DNA of 64,000 bases from Clostridium thermobutyricum DSM 4928 (GTDB lineage: Bacteria > Bacillota > Clostridia > Clostridiales > Clostridiaceae), in NCBI RefSeq assembly GCF_002050515.1, contig NZ_LTAY01000070.1, positions 62,001 through 126,000 on the forward strand. Reading direction: 5' to 3'. Of the stretch, positions 18,858 to 27,493 are shown piece after piece. Below the pieces are notes generated by a model, which was not told the DNA's origin, made no database searches, and was given only the letters and a program-made list of their open reading frames with translations. How positions within the stretch are numbered: position 1 is the stretch's first letter; every line of letters starts with the position of its first letter. The position numbers were made by a program, and so were the translations under genes.

Positions 18858-19213
18858 TGAAGGTTTTATTTATTGAATATCCAAAATGTACAACATGTAA
18901 GAGAGCTAAAAAGTGGTTAACTGAAAATGGTATAGATTTTGAAGATAGAGATATAAAGGAAAATAATCCAAGTAAAGAAGAATTAAAAGGATGGCTAGAT
19001 AAGAGTGGTTTAGAAATAAAAAAATTCTTCAATACAAGTGGGGTCCTTTATAGAGAACAAGGAATGAAAGATAAAGTTAAAACTTTATCAGAAGATGAGC
19101 TTTTAGATATATTAGCATCAGATGGAATGATGGTAAAAAGACCTATAGTAGTAACAGAAAGTTCTGTTTTAGTAGGTTTTAAAGAAACTGAATGGGAAGA
19201 AAAATTAAAATAG
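18857..19213 (+). CDS. ArsC/Spx-family thioredoxin-fold protein
   Basis: 118 residues, starting MKVLFIEYPKCTTCKRAKKWL. The CTTC pair at residues 11-14 is in the place of the redox site of Spx/MgsR and YffB-like arsenate-reductase relatives. A conserved KRPIVV segment is near residue 95, and the cis-Pro loop is visible. Whether it acts as a reductase or binds RNA polymerase like Spx cannot be told from sequence. Its start overlaps the kinase stop, so it is the third gene of the two-component operon. Confidence 0.85.
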   Translation: MKVLFIEYPKCTTCKRAKKWLTENGIDFEDRDIKENNPSKEELKGWLDKSGLEIKKFFNTSGVLYREQGMKDKVKTLSEDELLDILASDGMMVKRPIVVTESSVLVGFKETEWEEKLK

Positions 19214-19222
19214 TTTTAGAAG

Positions 19223-19258
19223 AGGACTTTACTAAAAAATTTAGTAAGGTCCTTTTTA
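19223..19258 (+). terminator. Rho-independent terminator after the two-component operon
   Basis: AGGACTTTACTAAA (19223-19236) pairs with TTTAGTAAGGTCCT (19240-19253), then TTTTT. Confidence 0.93.
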
Positions 19259-19469
19259 TGATTTATAAAAAATAAACTTATTTATGTAATTATTTTAATT
19301 TTAATAAGAAAAGAAAGTTATTTTTTTAAGAATTAACAGAGAAGTTTTTAAAATAAATTTTATTAGAAAAATTAAATTGTCAAAGAAGAAGAATTATTAA
19401 AAAAGAGAGATATTTAAAGATTAAAGCATAAAATTTAGATATTTAAGTCTATAGTGATAGTTTTAAAAT

Positions 19470-19498
19470 TTTACATAATAAAATATTAAAACTATAAT
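19470..19498 (+). promoter_or_regulatory. nrdAB promoter
   Basis: TTTACA (19470-19475), a 17-bp spacer and TATAAT (19493-19498). It is the best promoter match in the 315-bp gap upstream of nrdA; the first half of that gap is featureless A+T-rich DNA. Confidence 0.8.
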
Positions 19499-19503
19499 AT
19501 ATT

Positions 19504-19561
19504 AGTCAATATATTGTGTTGGTTTGGAGAAAATGCAATATAATTATACTATATATTGTTG
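19504..19561 (+). promoter_or_regulatory. Two NrdR-like boxes upstream of nrdA
   Basis: Box 1 (19504-19519, AGTCAATATATTGTGT) matches 14 of 16 positions of the known NrdR consensus ACACWATATWTWGTGT; box 2 (19546-19561, ATACTATATATTGTTG) matches 13. Centres are 42 bp apart, four helical turns. Both lie right after the -10 box, where a repressor would block transcription. NrdR control of ribonucleotide reductase is established; these sites are predicted. Confidence 0.75.
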
Positions 19562-19573
19562 AAAGGGGCTTGA

Positions 19574-21805
19574 GTGCATACAATGAAAGAACTTTGTAAA
19601 AAAGCTGTAGAAGAAATTAAAGATGAATACGGAACATATACTGAAGAAGTTTTAATAGAGAAGATGGAATTAATAGTTAGAGAAGGTATGACGGACGAGG
19701 AAATTAGAGATTCTCTTATACAAGTTTCATTAGAATTAACAACAGATATGGAGCCAAATTGGCAAAAGATAGCTGCAAGATTATATGTTGAAAAACTTTA
19801 TGATGAAGTAAAGAAGAATAGAGGATTAGACTCCACAAAAGATTTATATAAAAATTTTTATGGATTTGTTAGAGAATTAGTAGATAATAAACTGTATGGA
19901 AAATATATATTAGAAAATTATACAGAAGAGGATATAAATGAGCTTGAGAAAGTTATAAAGCCAGAGAGGGATTTCTTATTCACTTATAGTGGAATAAAAC
20001 TTTTATCAGGAAGATATTTAGTAGAAAATTTCAATAGAGAAGTTTTGGAATTACCACAACAAATGTTTATGGGAATTGCAATGCACTTAGCAATACCTGA
20101 AAAAAAAGAAAATAGACTTTATTGGGCAAAAAGATTCTATGATGTATTAAGTTCATTAAAAGCAACAATGGCTACTCCTACAATGTCAAATGCAAGAAAG
20201 CCATTTTATCAATTAAGTTCATGTTTTATAGATACAGTAAATGATAGTTTAAAAGGAATATATAAGTCATTAGATAACTTTTCAGAGGTTTCAAAATTTG
20301 GTGGAGGAATGGGGATTTATATAGGTAAAATAAGAGCATTAGGTTCACCAATAAGAGGATTTAAAGGAGCATCTGGAGGAATAATACCTTGGGTAAAATT
20401 ATTTAATGATACAGCAATAGCAGTTGATCAACTTGGAGTAAGAAATGGGTCAGTTGCAATATGGCTTGATGCTTGGCATAAAGATTTACCAGAATTTTTA
20501 CAAATAAGAACTAATAATGGAGATGATAGAAAAAAAGCTCATGATGTATTTCCTGGACTTTGTTATCCAGATTTATTTTGGAGACTTGCAGAAAATGATA
20601 TAGATGCAGATTGGAATATGATGTGTCCTCATGAAATAAAAAATGTAAAAGGATATTCTTTAGAAGATTTTTATGGAGAAGAGTGGGAAAAGAGATATTA
20701 CGAATGTGTTGAGGATGAAAGAATTGAAAAAAGAGTAATGAAAGTTAAAGATATAGTAAGACTTATAATAAAAAGTGCTGCTGAAACTGGAACACCTTTT
20801 GCTTTCTATAGAGATAAGGTAAATAAGATGAATCCTAATAAACATAAAGGAATGATATACTCATCAAATCTTTGTACTGAAATAATGCAAAATATGAGCC
20901 CTATGGATATACAACAAACAGAAATTATAGATGAAAATGGGGACAAAATAATAGTTGAAAAGACTAAAGCAGGAGATTTTGTTGTTTGTAATCTTTCATC
21001 AGTTGTTTTAGGAAATATTGATGTAACTTCAGAAGAAGAGATAGAATACGTAGTTGAGACTCAAATTAGAGGTATGGATAATGTTATTGATTTAAATTAT
21101 TACTCAGTTCCATATGCAGAAGTTACAAATAAGAGATATAGAGCAGTTGGGCTTGGAACTTCAGGATATCACCATATGCTTGCAAATAATAGAATACATT
21201 TTACAGACGAAAAACATAAAGATTTTGTAGATAAAGTTTATGAAAATATAAATTATTATGCTATAAAAGCTAGTATGAAAATTGCAAAAGAAAAAGGAAG
21301 ATATAAAGAATTTGAAGGTTCTGATTGGGAAAATGGACAATATTTTGAGTTAAGAGATTATAAGTCAGAGAGATGGAATTTACTAAGAGAAGAAATTAAA
21401 TCTTATGGTATGAGAAATGGCTATTTAATGGCAGTTGCTCCAAATGGTTCAACAGCAACTCTTGCTGGAACATCAGAAGGAGTTGATCCTGTAATGTCAA
21501 GATTCTGGTTAGAAGAGAAAAAGGGAAGTATAGTTCCTAAAACAGCTCCAGGACTTTCAGAAGAAACATATTGGTATTATAATTCTGCATATAATATAGA
21601 CCAAATTTGGTGTGTGCAAATGAATGGAGTAAGACAAAGACATATAGACCAAGGTCAATCATTCAATCTTTACATTACAACTAATTATACTATGAGACAA
21701 ATTATGAATCTTTATATAGAAGCTTGTAAAAGAGGAGTTAAATCAATATATTATGTGAGAAGTAAATCACTAACAGTTGGTGATTGTGAAAGCTGTTCAG
21801 CTTAG
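19574..21805 (+). CDS. nrdA: Ribonucleoside-diphosphate reductase class I, alpha (large) subunit
   Basis: Catalytic subunit that reduces ribonucleoside diphosphates to the deoxy forms. 743 residues. The active-site cysteine and neighbours appear in SSNLCTEIM, the first redox Cys in QLSSCFIDT, the partner motif in ATLAGTSEGVDP, and the C-terminal redox pair in the final CESCSA. GTG 19574 is preferred: AAAGGGG (19562-19568) ends five bases before it, whereas ATG 19583 is too far. I see no obvious ATP-cone motif at the N-terminus, so overall activity control may be absent or altered. nrdB follows after 13 bases. Confidence 0.95.
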   Translation: MHTMKELCKKAVEEIKDEYGTYTEEVLIEKMELIVREGMTDEEIRDSLIQVSLELTTDMEPNWQKIAARLYVEKLYDEVKKNRGLDSTKDLYKNFYGFVRELVDNKLYGKYILENYTEEDINELEKVIKPERDFLFTYSGIKLLSGRYLVENFNREVLELPQQMFMGIAMHLAIPEKKENRLYWAKRFYDVLSSLKATMATPTMSNARKPFYQLSSCFIDTVNDSLKGIYKSLDNFSEVSKFGGGMGIYIGKIRALGSPIRGFKGASGGIIPWVKLFNDTAIAVDQLGVRNGSVAIWLDAWHKDLPEFLQIRTNNGDDRKKAHDVFPGLCYPDLFWRLAENDIDADWNMMCPHEIKNVKGYSLEDFYGEEWEKRYYECVEDERIEKRVMKVKDIVRLIIKSAAETGTPFAFYRDKVNKMNPNKHKGMIYSSNLCTEIMQNMSPMDIQQTEIIDENGDKIIVEKTKAGDFVVCNLSSVVLGNIDVTSEEEIEYVVETQIRGMDNVIDLNYYSVPYAEVTNKRYRAVGLGTSGYHHMLANNRIHFTDEKHKDFVDKVYENINYYAIKASMKIAKEKGRYKEFEGSDWENGQYFELRDYKSERWNLLREEIKSYGMRNGYLMAVAPNGSTATLAGTSEGVDPVMSRFWLEEKKGSIVPKTAPGLSEETYWYYNSAYNIDQIWCVQMNGVRQRHIDQGQSFNLYITTNYTMRQIMNLYIEACKRGVKSIYYVRSKSLTVGDCESCSA

Positions 21806-21818
21806 GAGGAGTTTTAAG

Positions 21819-22862
21819 ATGACTGAATTTGATATAAATAAAAAGCCACTTTTCAATGAGTTTGGAGATACAAAAACTTCAATGAAAAGAATGATAAATG
21901 GTAATACAACTAACCTAAATGACTTTAATAATATGAAGTATAATTGGGTTTCAGATTGGTATAGACAAGGAATGAATAATTTTTGGATACCAGAAGAAAT
22001 AAATTTATCACAAGATTTAAAAGATTATAAAATATTGACAGAAGAAGAGAGAACAGCATATGATAAAATTCTTTCATTCTTAATATTTTTAGATTCAATA
22101 CAAACAGCGAATTTAGGAAATATAAATAATTATATAACTGCAAGTGAGGTAAATCTTTGTCTTACAATACAAGCATTCCAAGAATCTGTTCACTCACAAA
22201 GTTACAGTTATATGCTAGATACTATTTGTTCACCAGAAAAAAGAAATGAAATTCTTTACCAATGGAAAGATGATGAAATACTTCTAACAAGAAATAAATT
22301 TATAGGTGAGCTTTATAATAATTTCTTAGAAAAACCTACAAAACAAAATCTTATGAAAACAATAATGGCTAACTATATTTTAGAAGGAATTTATTTTTAT
22401 TCAGGTTTTATGTTTTTCTATAATCTTGAGAGAAATGGAAAAATGCCAGGTTCAGCTCAAGAAATAAGATACATAAATAGAGATGAAAATACTCATCTTT
22501 GGTTATTTAGAAGTATAATAAAAGAACTTCAAAAAGAAGAGCCAGAATTATTTACAGATGAATTAAAAGAAGAATTAAGATTAATGATGAAAACAGGTGT
22601 TGAACATGAAATAGCATGGGGACATTATGTTATTGGAGATAAAGTTCAGGGAATAAATAAAAAACTTATAGAGGATTATATAAAATATCTTGGTAATATG
22701 AGGCTAGAAGCTATAGGACTTCAAAGATTATATAGAGGATATGATGAAAATCCAGCTGAATGGGTAGATAGACAATCAGATGCAAATTCAGTAAAAACAG
22801 ATTTCTTTGAAGCAAAATCTACTGCTTATGCAAAAGCAGCTACTCTTATAGATGATTTATAA
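21819..22862 (+). CDS. nrdB: Ribonucleoside-diphosphate reductase class I, beta (small) subunit
   Basis: Metal-radical subunit, 347 residues. The di-metal ligands are in FQESVHSQSY (Glu, His), YILEGIYF (Glu), and INRDENTHLWLF (Glu, His). A Tyr four residues after the first His fits the radical tyrosine of classes Ia/Ib. ATG 21819 is preceded by AGGAGGAG (21804-21811); in-frame upstream codons overlap nrdA and are not conserved. An oxygen-dependent reductase in an anaerobe suggests a role under microaerobic exposure; no nrdI or nrdH is next to it. Confidence 0.95.
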   Translation: MTEFDINKKPLFNEFGDTKTSMKRMINGNTTNLNDFNNMKYNWVSDWYRQGMNNFWIPEEINLSQDLKDYKILTEEERTAYDKILSFLIFLDSIQTANLGNINNYITASEVNLCLTIQAFQESVHSQSYSYMLDTICSPEKRNEILYQWKDDEILLTRNKFIGELYNNFLEKPTKQNLMKTIMANYILEGIYFYSGFMFFYNLERNGKMPGSAQEIRYINRDENTHLWLFRSIIKELQKEEPELFTDELKEELRLMMKTGVEHEIAWGHYVIGDKVQGINKKLIEDYIKYLGNMRLEAIGLQRLYRGYDENPAEWVDRQSDANSVKTDFFEAKSTAYAKAATLIDDL

Positions 22863-22874
22863 GAGTAGTAGAAA

Positions 22875-22916
22875 GACTGTATTGTAAGAAATATCTTATG
22901 GTACAGTTTTTTTTAT
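22875..22916 (+). terminator. Rho-independent terminator after nrdB
   Basis: ACTGTA/TACAGT outer arms with an inner TAAGA/TCTTA stem (G-U pairs between), followed by eight T. Confidence 0.85.
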
Positions 22917-23290
22917 AAAATTATTTAATTATAAGGGAGAATAACATAGTAATTCTTTATTAAATTAATCAATTATAAGATGAAAACAAATACATGAATG
23001 AAAAAAGTGAAAATTTAAATTAAAATGCATTATATTAAAAAATTTTTCAAAAATAGTAAATGCATAAAAAGACAAAAAAACTAAAAAAATGCAAATGAAA
23101 TTATGAAATTAGTTTATTTTTATAATCAAAAAAAAGAATAATTAAATAAAAAAATAAAATGAACTAACAAAACAGAATATTACAGGAAATTACTAATTTT
23201 TTTATAAATATACTTTAAAAGGAATAAATTATTATTAAACTATGAATAAAACGATTTAATAATAAAAAAAATAGCAAAAAAAATTAATAT
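22917..23290. other. Gene-free, extremely A+T-rich spacer
   Basis: About 370 bp with long A and T runs and no reading frame with a ribosome site. I see no conserved RNA motif. It may simply be spacer, or an UP-element-rich region for the strong ptsI promoter that follows. Confidence 0.6.
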
Positions 23291-23294
23291 GGTG

Positions 23295-23322
23295 TTAACA
23301 ATTATACAATTTGTGTTATAAT
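23295..23322 (+). promoter_or_regulatory. ptsI promoter and leader palindrome
   Basis: TTAACA (23295-23300), a 16-bp spacer and an extended -10, TGTTATAAT ending at 23322. In the roughly 90-nt leader a TTATCAT/ATGATAA inverted repeat (23352-23368) could be an operator or a small hairpin. Confidence 0.8.
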
Positions 23323-23418
23323 GAATATGGGTTGTACTTAATATGTAAAAGTTATCATCATATGATAATGGATTTATGTACTTATTTATAAAGTAACATA
23401 ATTAAGGAGGATTTTATT

Positions 23419-25035
23419 ATGATTAAAGGTATCGCGGCTTCAAAAGGATACGCAATAGGACAAGTATTCTTACAAAAGCATGAAGAAATTATTATAACTG
23501 ATGAAAAGGTTTCAGATGTATCTGCTGAGAAAGATAGATTACAATCGGCTTTAGATTCATCAAGGGAGCAATTAGAAAAAATTAAAGCTAAAGCAATGGT
23601 AGAAATGGGAGCAGAAAAAGCAGAAGTTTTTGAAGCGCATATCACATTATTAGATGATCCAGAATTTACTGGTGCAATGGCTATGGAAATAGAAAATAAT
23701 TCATTAAACGCTATGAAAGCAGTTGAAACTGTAACAAATACATTTGTTTCTATATTTGAATCAATGGATGATGCCTACATGAGAGAAAGAGCTGCTGACA
23801 TAAAAGATGTTTCTAAAAGAATAATAGCAAATTTAGCTGGAAAAGGTGGGGACGCATTTGCAATTACTGAAAATAATACAATAGTTGTTGCTCATGATTT
23901 AACACCATCAGATACAGCACAATTAGATAGAAGTAAAGTTGTAGCATTCTTAACTAACATTGGAGGAAGAACTTCACACTCAGCTATTATGGCGAGAACA
24001 TTAGAAATTCCTGCAGTTGTTGGATTAAAAGATATAACTGAAGTTGCTAAAACTGGAGATATGGTTATAGTTGATGGTATTGAAGGGATAGCAATAGTTA
24101 ATCCAGATGAAGCTACAGTTAAAGAATATACTGCTAAAAAAGAAAAATTTGAAGCAGAACAAGAAGAATTAAAGAAACTTATAAATGTTAAAACTACTAC
24201 TAAATCAGGTAAGAGAATAGAAGTTTGTGGAAACATTGGTAAGCCAGAAGATGTTAAAGCTGTTATAGAAAATGGTGGAGACGGAGTTGGTCTTTTCAGA
24301 ACTGAATTCTTATATATGGATAGAGATAATGCTCCAACAGAGGACGAGCAGTTTGAAAGTTATAAATATGTTTTAGAAAACATGAAAAAACAAGTAGTTA
24401 TAAGAACACTTGATATTGGTGGGGATAAAACATTACCATACTTACCATTACCACATGAAATGAATCCTTTCTTAGGATATAGAGCAATAAGACTTTGTTT
24501 AGATAGAACTGAAATATTTAAAGTTCAATTAAGAGCATTATTAAGAGCTTCTGTTTACGGAAAACTTGCAGTAATGTTCCCAATGATTTCAGGATTAGAA
24601 GAATTCCAAGCTGCTAAGGAGCTTGTTGATGAATGTAAAGCTGAATTAAAAGCTGAAGGAAAAGAATATTCAGAAGATATTCAATGGGGTATCATGGTTG
24701 AAATTCCAGCAGCAGCAGTTTATGCAGATGAACTAGCTAAACATGTTGACTTCTTCTCAATAGGAACAAATGACTTAATTCAATATACATTAGCTGCAGA
24801 TAGAATGAGTGAAAAGGTATCATATCTTTACAATCCAATGCATCCAGCTGTATTAAGATTAGTTAAAATGACTATTGATGGTGCTCATAAACATGGTAAA
24901 TGGGTTGGAATGTGTGGAGAAATGGCAGGAGATGAAGCTGCTATCCCAACTTTAGTTGAATATGGATTAGATGAATTCTCAATGAGCGCATCTTCAATAT
25001 TAACAGCTAAGAAGATAATATTAGAACAAGAATAA
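23419..25035 (+). CDS. ptsI: Phosphoenolpyruvate-protein phosphotransferase (PTS enzyme I)
   Basis: Takes phosphate from PEP and passes it to HPr, the first step of PTS sugar uptake. 538 residues, a little short but complete. The N-terminal HPr-binding domain precedes the phospho-His at residue 187 in GGRTSHSAIMAR. The C-terminal PEP-binding barrel has LFRTEFLYMDR, FSIGTNDLIQYTLAADR and the active Cys in VGMCGEMAGD. ptsH is not adjacent, so HPr must be encoded elsewhere. Stands alone between its promoter and a terminator. Confidence 0.96.
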   Translation: MIKGIAASKGYAIGQVFLQKHEEIIITDEKVSDVSAEKDRLQSALDSSREQLEKIKAKAMVEMGAEKAEVFEAHITLLDDPEFTGAMAMEIENNSLNAMKAVETVTNTFVSIFESMDDAYMRERAADIKDVSKRIIANLAGKGGDAFAITENNTIVVAHDLTPSDTAQLDRSKVVAFLTNIGGRTSHSAIMARTLEIPAVVGLKDITEVAKTGDMVIVDGIEGIAIVNPDEATVKEYTAKKEKFEAEQEELKKLINVKTTTKSGKRIEVCGNIGKPEDVKAVIENGGDGVGLFRTEFLYMDRDNAPTEDEQFESYKYVLENMKKQVVIRTLDIGGDKTLPYLPLPHEMNPFLGYRAIRLCLDRTEIFKVQLRALLRASVYGKLAVMFPMISGLEEFQAAKELVDECKAELKAEGKEYSEDIQWGIMVEIPAAAVYADELAKHVDFFSIGTNDLIQYTLAADRMSEKVSYLYNPMHPAVLRLVKMTIDGAHKHGKWVGMCGEMAGDEAAIPTLVEYGLDEFSMSASSILTAKKIILEQE

Positions 25036-25058
25036 AATATAATATTTATTATATAAAC

Positions 25059-25088
25059 AAGACGTGGAAAGTTATCCACGTCTTTTAT
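25059..25088 (+). terminator. Rho-independent terminator after ptsI
   Basis: AAGACGTGG (25059-25067) pairs with CCACGTCTT (25076-25084), followed by T-rich sequence. Confidence 0.93.
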
Positions 25089-25178
25089 TTTTTTATGGGT
25101 AAAGTTGTGGATAAGTTTGTATATATTGAGGGTTTTTGTGATAAAATATTTTTTAAAGAGACAAATTAGGGGGACTTT

Positions 25179-25709
25179 ATGGAAAAATTAATACAAATGT
25201 TTTGGAGCTTTTTTAAAATAGGTGCATTTACCTTTGGAGGAGGATATGCAATGATTCCTCTAATAGAAGAGGAAGTTGTACATAAAAGGGAATGGGTAAG
25301 TAAAGAAGATTTTTTAGATATATTAGCTGTTTCTCAAGGATTACCTGGAGCTATATCAGTCAATTGCTCACTTTTTATTGGAAAGAAAATTGGGGGAGTA
25401 TTGGGAAGTATAATTGCTTTACTTGGGGTAGCATTGCCTTCATTTTTTATAATACTTTTAGTTGCTAGTATTTTTATGGGTATTCGACATAATGAAATTG
25501 TTAATAGAATTTTTAGTGGAATTAGTAGTGGGGTTCCTATTTTAGTATTAGCAGGTGTTGTTAGTATTTCTAAAGGGGTAAAAAAGAATTGTAGAAATTT
25601 TATAATATTTTTTATAGCTTTGATTCTTTTAATTTTAGGATTAAACCCTATTTATTTAATTATAATATTCGCAGTTTATGGTGGACTTTTTTTAGGAAAT
25701 AGGGGGTAA
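25179..25709 (+). CDS. Chromate transporter-family protein, half-size, first copy
   Basis: 176 residues equal to one CHR domain. The family motif GAFTFGGGYAMIPLIEEEVV is at about residues 17-36, and QGLPGAISVNCSLFIG follows. Four or five hydrophobic segments complete the domain. Short CHR proteins come in adjacent pairs that together equal the long two-domain ChrA. The natural substrate is unclear; the chromate name comes from relatives and is weak evidence for function. The second copy starts five bases after its stop. Confidence 0.88.
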   Translation: MEKLIQMFWSFFKIGAFTFGGGYAMIPLIEEEVVHKREWVSKEDFLDILAVSQGLPGAISVNCSLFIGKKIGGVLGSIIALLGVALPSFFIILLVASIFMGIRHNEIVNRIFSGISSGVPILVLAGVVSISKGVKKNCRNFIIFFIALILLILGLNPIYLIIIFAVYGGLFLGNRG

Positions 25710-25714
25710 TATTA

Positions 25715-26242
25715 ATGGGAGTAATAATTCAATTATATTTTGTTTTTCTTAAGATTGGTGCATTTAGTTTTGGAGGCGGATATGCAATGCTTCCTTTTAT
25801 ACAAAAAGAAGTAATAGAGAAACATCAATTTATAAATCTACAAGATTTTTTAGATATAATAGGAATATCACAAATGACACCAGGTCCTGTTGCAATAAAT
25901 TCAGCAACTTTTGTTGGATATAATGTAGGAGGAATCTTAGGTTCTATCTTTGCAACTATAGGAGTTGTATCTTGTTCATTCATCTTAGTTCTAATAATTT
26001 CAAAAATATTAGATAAATTTAAAGAAAGTAAATTTGTAAAGGGAGCATTAATTGGGATGAGACCAGTTTTGGTTGCCTTAGTAGTTAAAGCATTTATAGA
26101 CTTAGCAACAGTTTCATATAAAGGTCTTTTTGATGTGATAATTGGAGCTATTATAGCAGTACTTATTTTTTATAAAAAAGTTAATCCAATGATATGTGTT
26201 GCTGTAGCAGGAGTTTTGGGAATTTTATTTTATGGGGGATAA
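25715..26242 (+). CDS. Chromate transporter-family protein, half-size, second copy
   Basis: 175 residues, a paralogue of the upstream protein with GAFSFGGGYAMLPFIQKEVI and QMTPGPVAINSATFVGY. The two probably form a heterodimeric transporter with opposite topologies, as shown for paired short CHR proteins. It overlaps no neighbour, but only six bases separate it from the TPR gene, implying one transcript. Confidence 0.88.
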   Translation: MGVIIQLYFVFLKIGAFSFGGGYAMLPFIQKEVIEKHQFINLQDFLDIIGISQMTPGPVAINSATFVGYNVGGILGSIFATIGVVSCSFILVLIISKILDKFKESKFVKGALIGMRPVLVALVVKAFIDLATVSYKGLFDVIIGAIIAVLIFYKKVNPMICVAVAGVLGILFYGG

Positions 26243-26248
26243 ATTAAT

Positions 26249-27475
26249 ATGGATAATAGGGTAAAAGAGAATTATAAGAAAGCTTTAAAATTATATACAG
26301 GTGGGGAAATTAATAAAGCATTAAAAGTATGTAATGAGTGTATGGCAGAAACACTTAAATTTGCACCTGTAATAAATTTAAAAGGACTTATTTTATATCA
26401 AAAAGGGAATTTAGAAGAGGCAATATCAACATGGAAAATAAATAGAGAAGTTAATGATGATATGCTTTCTAAAAATTATATAAAAGATGCAAAAGAAGAT
26501 GAAGAGAGAGTAATACTTTATTTAAAAGCAGAAGATTATATTAAAGAATTAAAAATAACAGAAGCTTTAGAAGTTTTAATTGGATGTAGTGAAAGTGATT
26601 TTAACTCAATAAAAGTAAACACAGCTTTAGCTTTATGTTATTTTAAAAAAGGGGAGTATCCTTTATGTAGAGAGCATATAAATAAAGTTTTAAGTATAGA
26701 TAAAAATAATATTGAAGCTAAAGAGATAAAAAAAGAACTATCAGAAGTATATGATGAAGTTAAAAATAATTCTAATAAGAAAGCTATTGGAATAGTTATT
26801 TTAATTTGTGTCTTATTAGGCTCAGGAGTTTTAGGAATGAATTATTTAGATAAAGGAAAAGCTAATGATAGTTTGAAAAATGAAAAGCCTGTTGTAAAAG
26901 AAGAAATAGTTGAATCTTCAGAAGAAAAAAAGAAAGATGATAAGAAAGAAAATAAGAAATCATTAGATTTAAGTAAACTAAATAACTCTATAAATAATAA
27001 AAATATGAAAGAAATATATTATCTAGTAGATGATATTGATGAAAATTCACTAAGTGAAAAAGAAAAGGAAGCTTATTATAAAGGATTAAAAATACTTAAA
27101 AAGGATGGAGCAATAGAGTTTTATAATAATGGTCAAAGTCTTTGTTCTGAAAAAAAATATAAAGAAGCAATTGAAGAACTTAAGAAGGCAAATAAATATG
27201 GAAAAGATATATATGTTTATGAACATGTACTTTATTACTTAGGACTTTCAGAAATAGGGCTTAAAAATGATACAGAAACAATAAAATATTTTAAAGAATA
27301 TGAATCGAAATTTAGTAATGGAGTTTATATTCAAGAAGTTTTATATAATTTAGCTTTACTTAATAATAAATCTGGAAACTTAGAAGAAGCTAAAAAATAT
27401 GCAGAAAGGCTAAAAAGTAATTTTTCAAAATCTATATATAATAATGAAAAAATAAATAAAATCATAGAAAAATAG
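26249..27475 (+). CDS. TPR-repeat membrane protein, unknown
   Basis: 408 residues. The N-terminal ~165 residues contain TPR-like helical pairs (KALKLYTGGEINKALKVCNE, LALCYFKKGEYPLCREHINK). One membrane helix lies at about 178-197 (AIGIVILICVLLGSGVLGMNY). A Lys/Glu-rich linker and a second set of TPR-like repeats then follow, so the C-terminal half would be outside the cell. This topology suggests a scaffold on both sides of the membrane. It lies between a CHR transporter pair and iadA in what appears to be one operon. No specific function is recognised. Confidence 0.7.
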   Translation: MDNRVKENYKKALKLYTGGEINKALKVCNECMAETLKFAPVINLKGLILYQKGNLEEAISTWKINREVNDDMLSKNYIKDAKEDEERVILYLKAEDYIKELKITEALEVLIGCSESDFNSIKVNTALALCYFKKGEYPLCREHINKVLSIDKNNIEAKEIKKELSEVYDEVKNNSNKKAIGIVILICVLLGSGVLGMNYLDKGKANDSLKNEKPVVKEEIVESSEEKKKDDKKENKKSLDLSKLNNSINNKNMKEIYYLVDDIDENSLSEKEKEAYYKGLKILKKDGAIEFYNNGQSLCSEKKYKEAIEELKKANKYGKDIYVYEHVLYYLGLSEIGLKNDTETIKYFKEYESKFSNGVYIQEVLYNLALLNNKSGNLEEAKKYAERLKSNFSKSIYNNEKINKIIEK

Positions 27476-27493
27476 ATTTAGGAAGTGATAGTC

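Noticed and set aside
25179-26242. Chromate resistance determinant as an acquired element
   Set aside because: Base composition is like the surroundings and no mobile element is near; the family name alone does not show chromate resistance.
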